A DNA stretch of 5,248 nt. Source: Microcella sp. (GTDB lineage: Bacteria > Actinomycetota > Actinomycetes > Actinomycetales > Microbacteriaceae). The stretch lies in NCBI GenBank assembly GCA_020216895.1, contig JAIWOM010000125.1:1-5248 (forward strand), in the 5' to 3' direction. The notes beneath the pieces are model-generated. The model did not search any database, was not told where the DNA came from, and worked only from the letters and a program-made list of their open reading frames with translations. Of this stretch, positions 4,534 through 5,248 are shown piece after piece. Position 1 is the first letter of the stretch, and every line of letters starts with the position of its first letter. A program made the translations under genes and the position numbers.

Positions 4534-5016
4534 ATGCTTTTCCAGGTCGGCGAGACGGTCGTGTACCCCCACCACGGGGCGGCAACGATCATCGAAGTGA
4601 AGAACCGAATCATCAAGGGCGAAGAGAAGCTCTATCTGAAGCTGAACGTCACCCAGGGCGACCTGACCATCGAGGTTCCGGCCGAGAACGTCGACCTCGT
4701 CGGTGTGCGCGACGTGATCGGCCAGGAGGGTCTCGACAAGGTCTTCGAGGTGCTGCGCGCCCCCTTCACGGAGGAGCCGACCAACTGGTCGCGCCGCTAC
4801 AAGGCGAACCTCGAGAAGCTCGCCTCCGGTGATGTCATCAAGGTCTCCGAGGTCGTGCGCGACCTGTGGCGCCGGGATCAGGACCGCGGCCTGAGCGCTG
4901 GCGAGAAGCGGATGCTCGCCAAGGCCCGCCAGATCCTGATCAGCGAGCTGGCTCTCGCCGAGAAGACCGACGAGGAGAAGGCCTCGACGGTTCTCGACGA
5001 GGTCCTCGCCTCCTGA
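4534..5016 (+). CDS. carD: CarD-family RNA polymerase-binding transcription regulator
   Basis: CarD binds the beta subunit of RNA polymerase and the upstream edge of the transcription bubble, stabilising open complexes, notably at rRNA promoters; it is essential in mycobacteria. The 160 residues equal the family length. The N-terminal Tudor-like RNA polymerase-interacting domain spans about 1-52 ([15 protein letters not shown] at 5-19, with Arg25). The C-terminal helical domain (about 60-160) contains [20 protein letters not shown] at 75-94 with Trp85, the residue that wedges at the -10 edge, and [20 protein letters not shown]. Much of this half appears identical to M. tuberculosis CarD as remembered. 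Position 47 is Glu instead of the mycobacterial Arg. The start is set by AAGGA at 4520-4524, nine bases before the ATG. ispD begins 25 bases after the stop, suggesting co-transcription, as in M. tuberculosis. Confidence 0.98.
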   Translation: MLFQVGETVVYPHHGAATIIEVKNRIIKGEEKLYLKLNVTQGDLTIEVPAENVDLVGVRDVIGQEGLDKVFEVLRAPFTEEPTNWSRRYKANLEKLASGDVIKVSEVVRDLWRRDQDRGLSAGEKRMLAKARQILISELALAEKTDEEKASTVLDEVLAS

Positions 5017-5041
5017 CCCGGCGACCCCGCTCGTCGCGCGC

Positions 5042-5248
5042 GTGAACGACGCCGCCCCGCTCGACGCCCCGCGTCTGGCGATCATCGTCGTCGCCGCGGG
5101 CAGCGGCACCCGCCTCGGCCTCGGGGTTCCCAAGGCCTTCGTCGCGCTCGCCGGTCGACCGCTGCTCGAGCACGCCCTCGAGCGCGTGTTCGACCAGCCG
5201 GAACCGGCCCAGGTCGTCGTTGTCGCGCCCGCCAGCCACCGCGCCGAG
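5042..5248 (+). CDS. ispD: 2-C-methyl-D-erythritol 4-phosphate cytidylyltransferase IspD, N-terminal part (runs off the right edge)
   Basis: Hand-translated; 69 codons are visible from a GTG at 5042 and the frame is open to the end. IspD joins CTP and MEP to give CDP-ME in the MEP isoprenoid pathway. The nucleotide-binding signature IIVVAAGSGTRLGLGVPKAF runs from about residue 14 to 33, containing the family pattern AAGxGxRxGxxxPKxF with the catalytic Arg25 and Lys31, followed by LAGRPLLEHALERVF. Full-length IspD has about 230 residues, so some two thirds are missing; ispF often follows and could be fused. The GTG is the only reasonable start before the signature; an ATG is absent and no clear ribosome-binding site precedes it, so translational coupling to carD (25 bases upstream) is likely. 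The frame is open further back into carD, leaving some start uncertainty. Confidence 0.92.
   Translation, partial: MNDAAPLDAPRLAIIVVAAGSGTRLGLGVPKAFVALAGRPLLEHALERVFDQPEPAQVVVVAPASHRAE

Noticed and set aside
3823..5133. 436-codon open frame on the minus strand across carD, the control region and the lipoprotein gene
   Set aside because: It runs antisense to carD and ispD and in another frame of the lipoprotein gene, crosses clear promoters and both ribosome-binding sites, and its product shows no recognisable domain and becomes Arg-rich.

Overview
This window looks like ordinary core chromosome from a high-GC actinobacterium. The most likely source is Microbacteriaceae or a close relative in Micrococcales. 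The evidence is the strongly GC-biased third codon positions, a CarD that closely resembles the mycobacterial protein as I remember it, and gene neighbourhoods shared across Actinobacteria (gpm/senX3/regX3 and lpqE/carD/ispD). I see no mobile element, CRISPR array, tRNA or rRNA, and codon use does not change abruptly anywhere.

Layout from left to right: (1) the start of a class I SAM-dependent methyltransferase on the minus strand, cut by the window edge; (2) a divergent gpmA-type phosphoglycerate mutase on the plus strand, ending at a strong hairpin; (3) phoU on the minus strand, convergent with gpm; (4) a 166-base control region; (5) the senX3-regX3 two-component pair on the plus strand, overlapping by one base; (6) a short convergent gap filled by a duplicated hairpin; (7) an LpqE-like lipoprotein on the minus strand; (8) a 187-base divergent control region; (9) carD on the plus strand, followed 25 bases later by the start of ispD, cut by the right edge.

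How the genes work together: PhoU, the SenX3 kinase and the RegX3 regulator form the phosphate-starvation circuit. PhoU is expected to keep SenX3 quiet when phosphate is plentiful. RegX3 is expected to switch on phosphate-scavenging genes, which lie outside the window. CarD binds RNA polymerase and stabilises open promoter complexes. IspD belongs to the MEP isoprenoid pathway and Gpm to glycolysis. The lipoprotein is a conserved cell-envelope protein of unclear function.

The non-coding DNA holds most of what merits a second look. There are TAnnnT -10 elements placed so that gpm and senX3 could be leaderless. Both control regions contain ACCGTT/GTTCACC-type motifs resembling PHO-box half-sites, one an 18-base palindrome and one an 11-base-period direct repeat. 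A hairpin unit is tandemly repeated between regX3 and the lipoprotein gene. In coding sequence, the main oddity is Glu47 in CarD, where the M. tuberculosis protein has an Arg important for RNA polymerase binding. I did not find a previously undescribed multi-gene system here.
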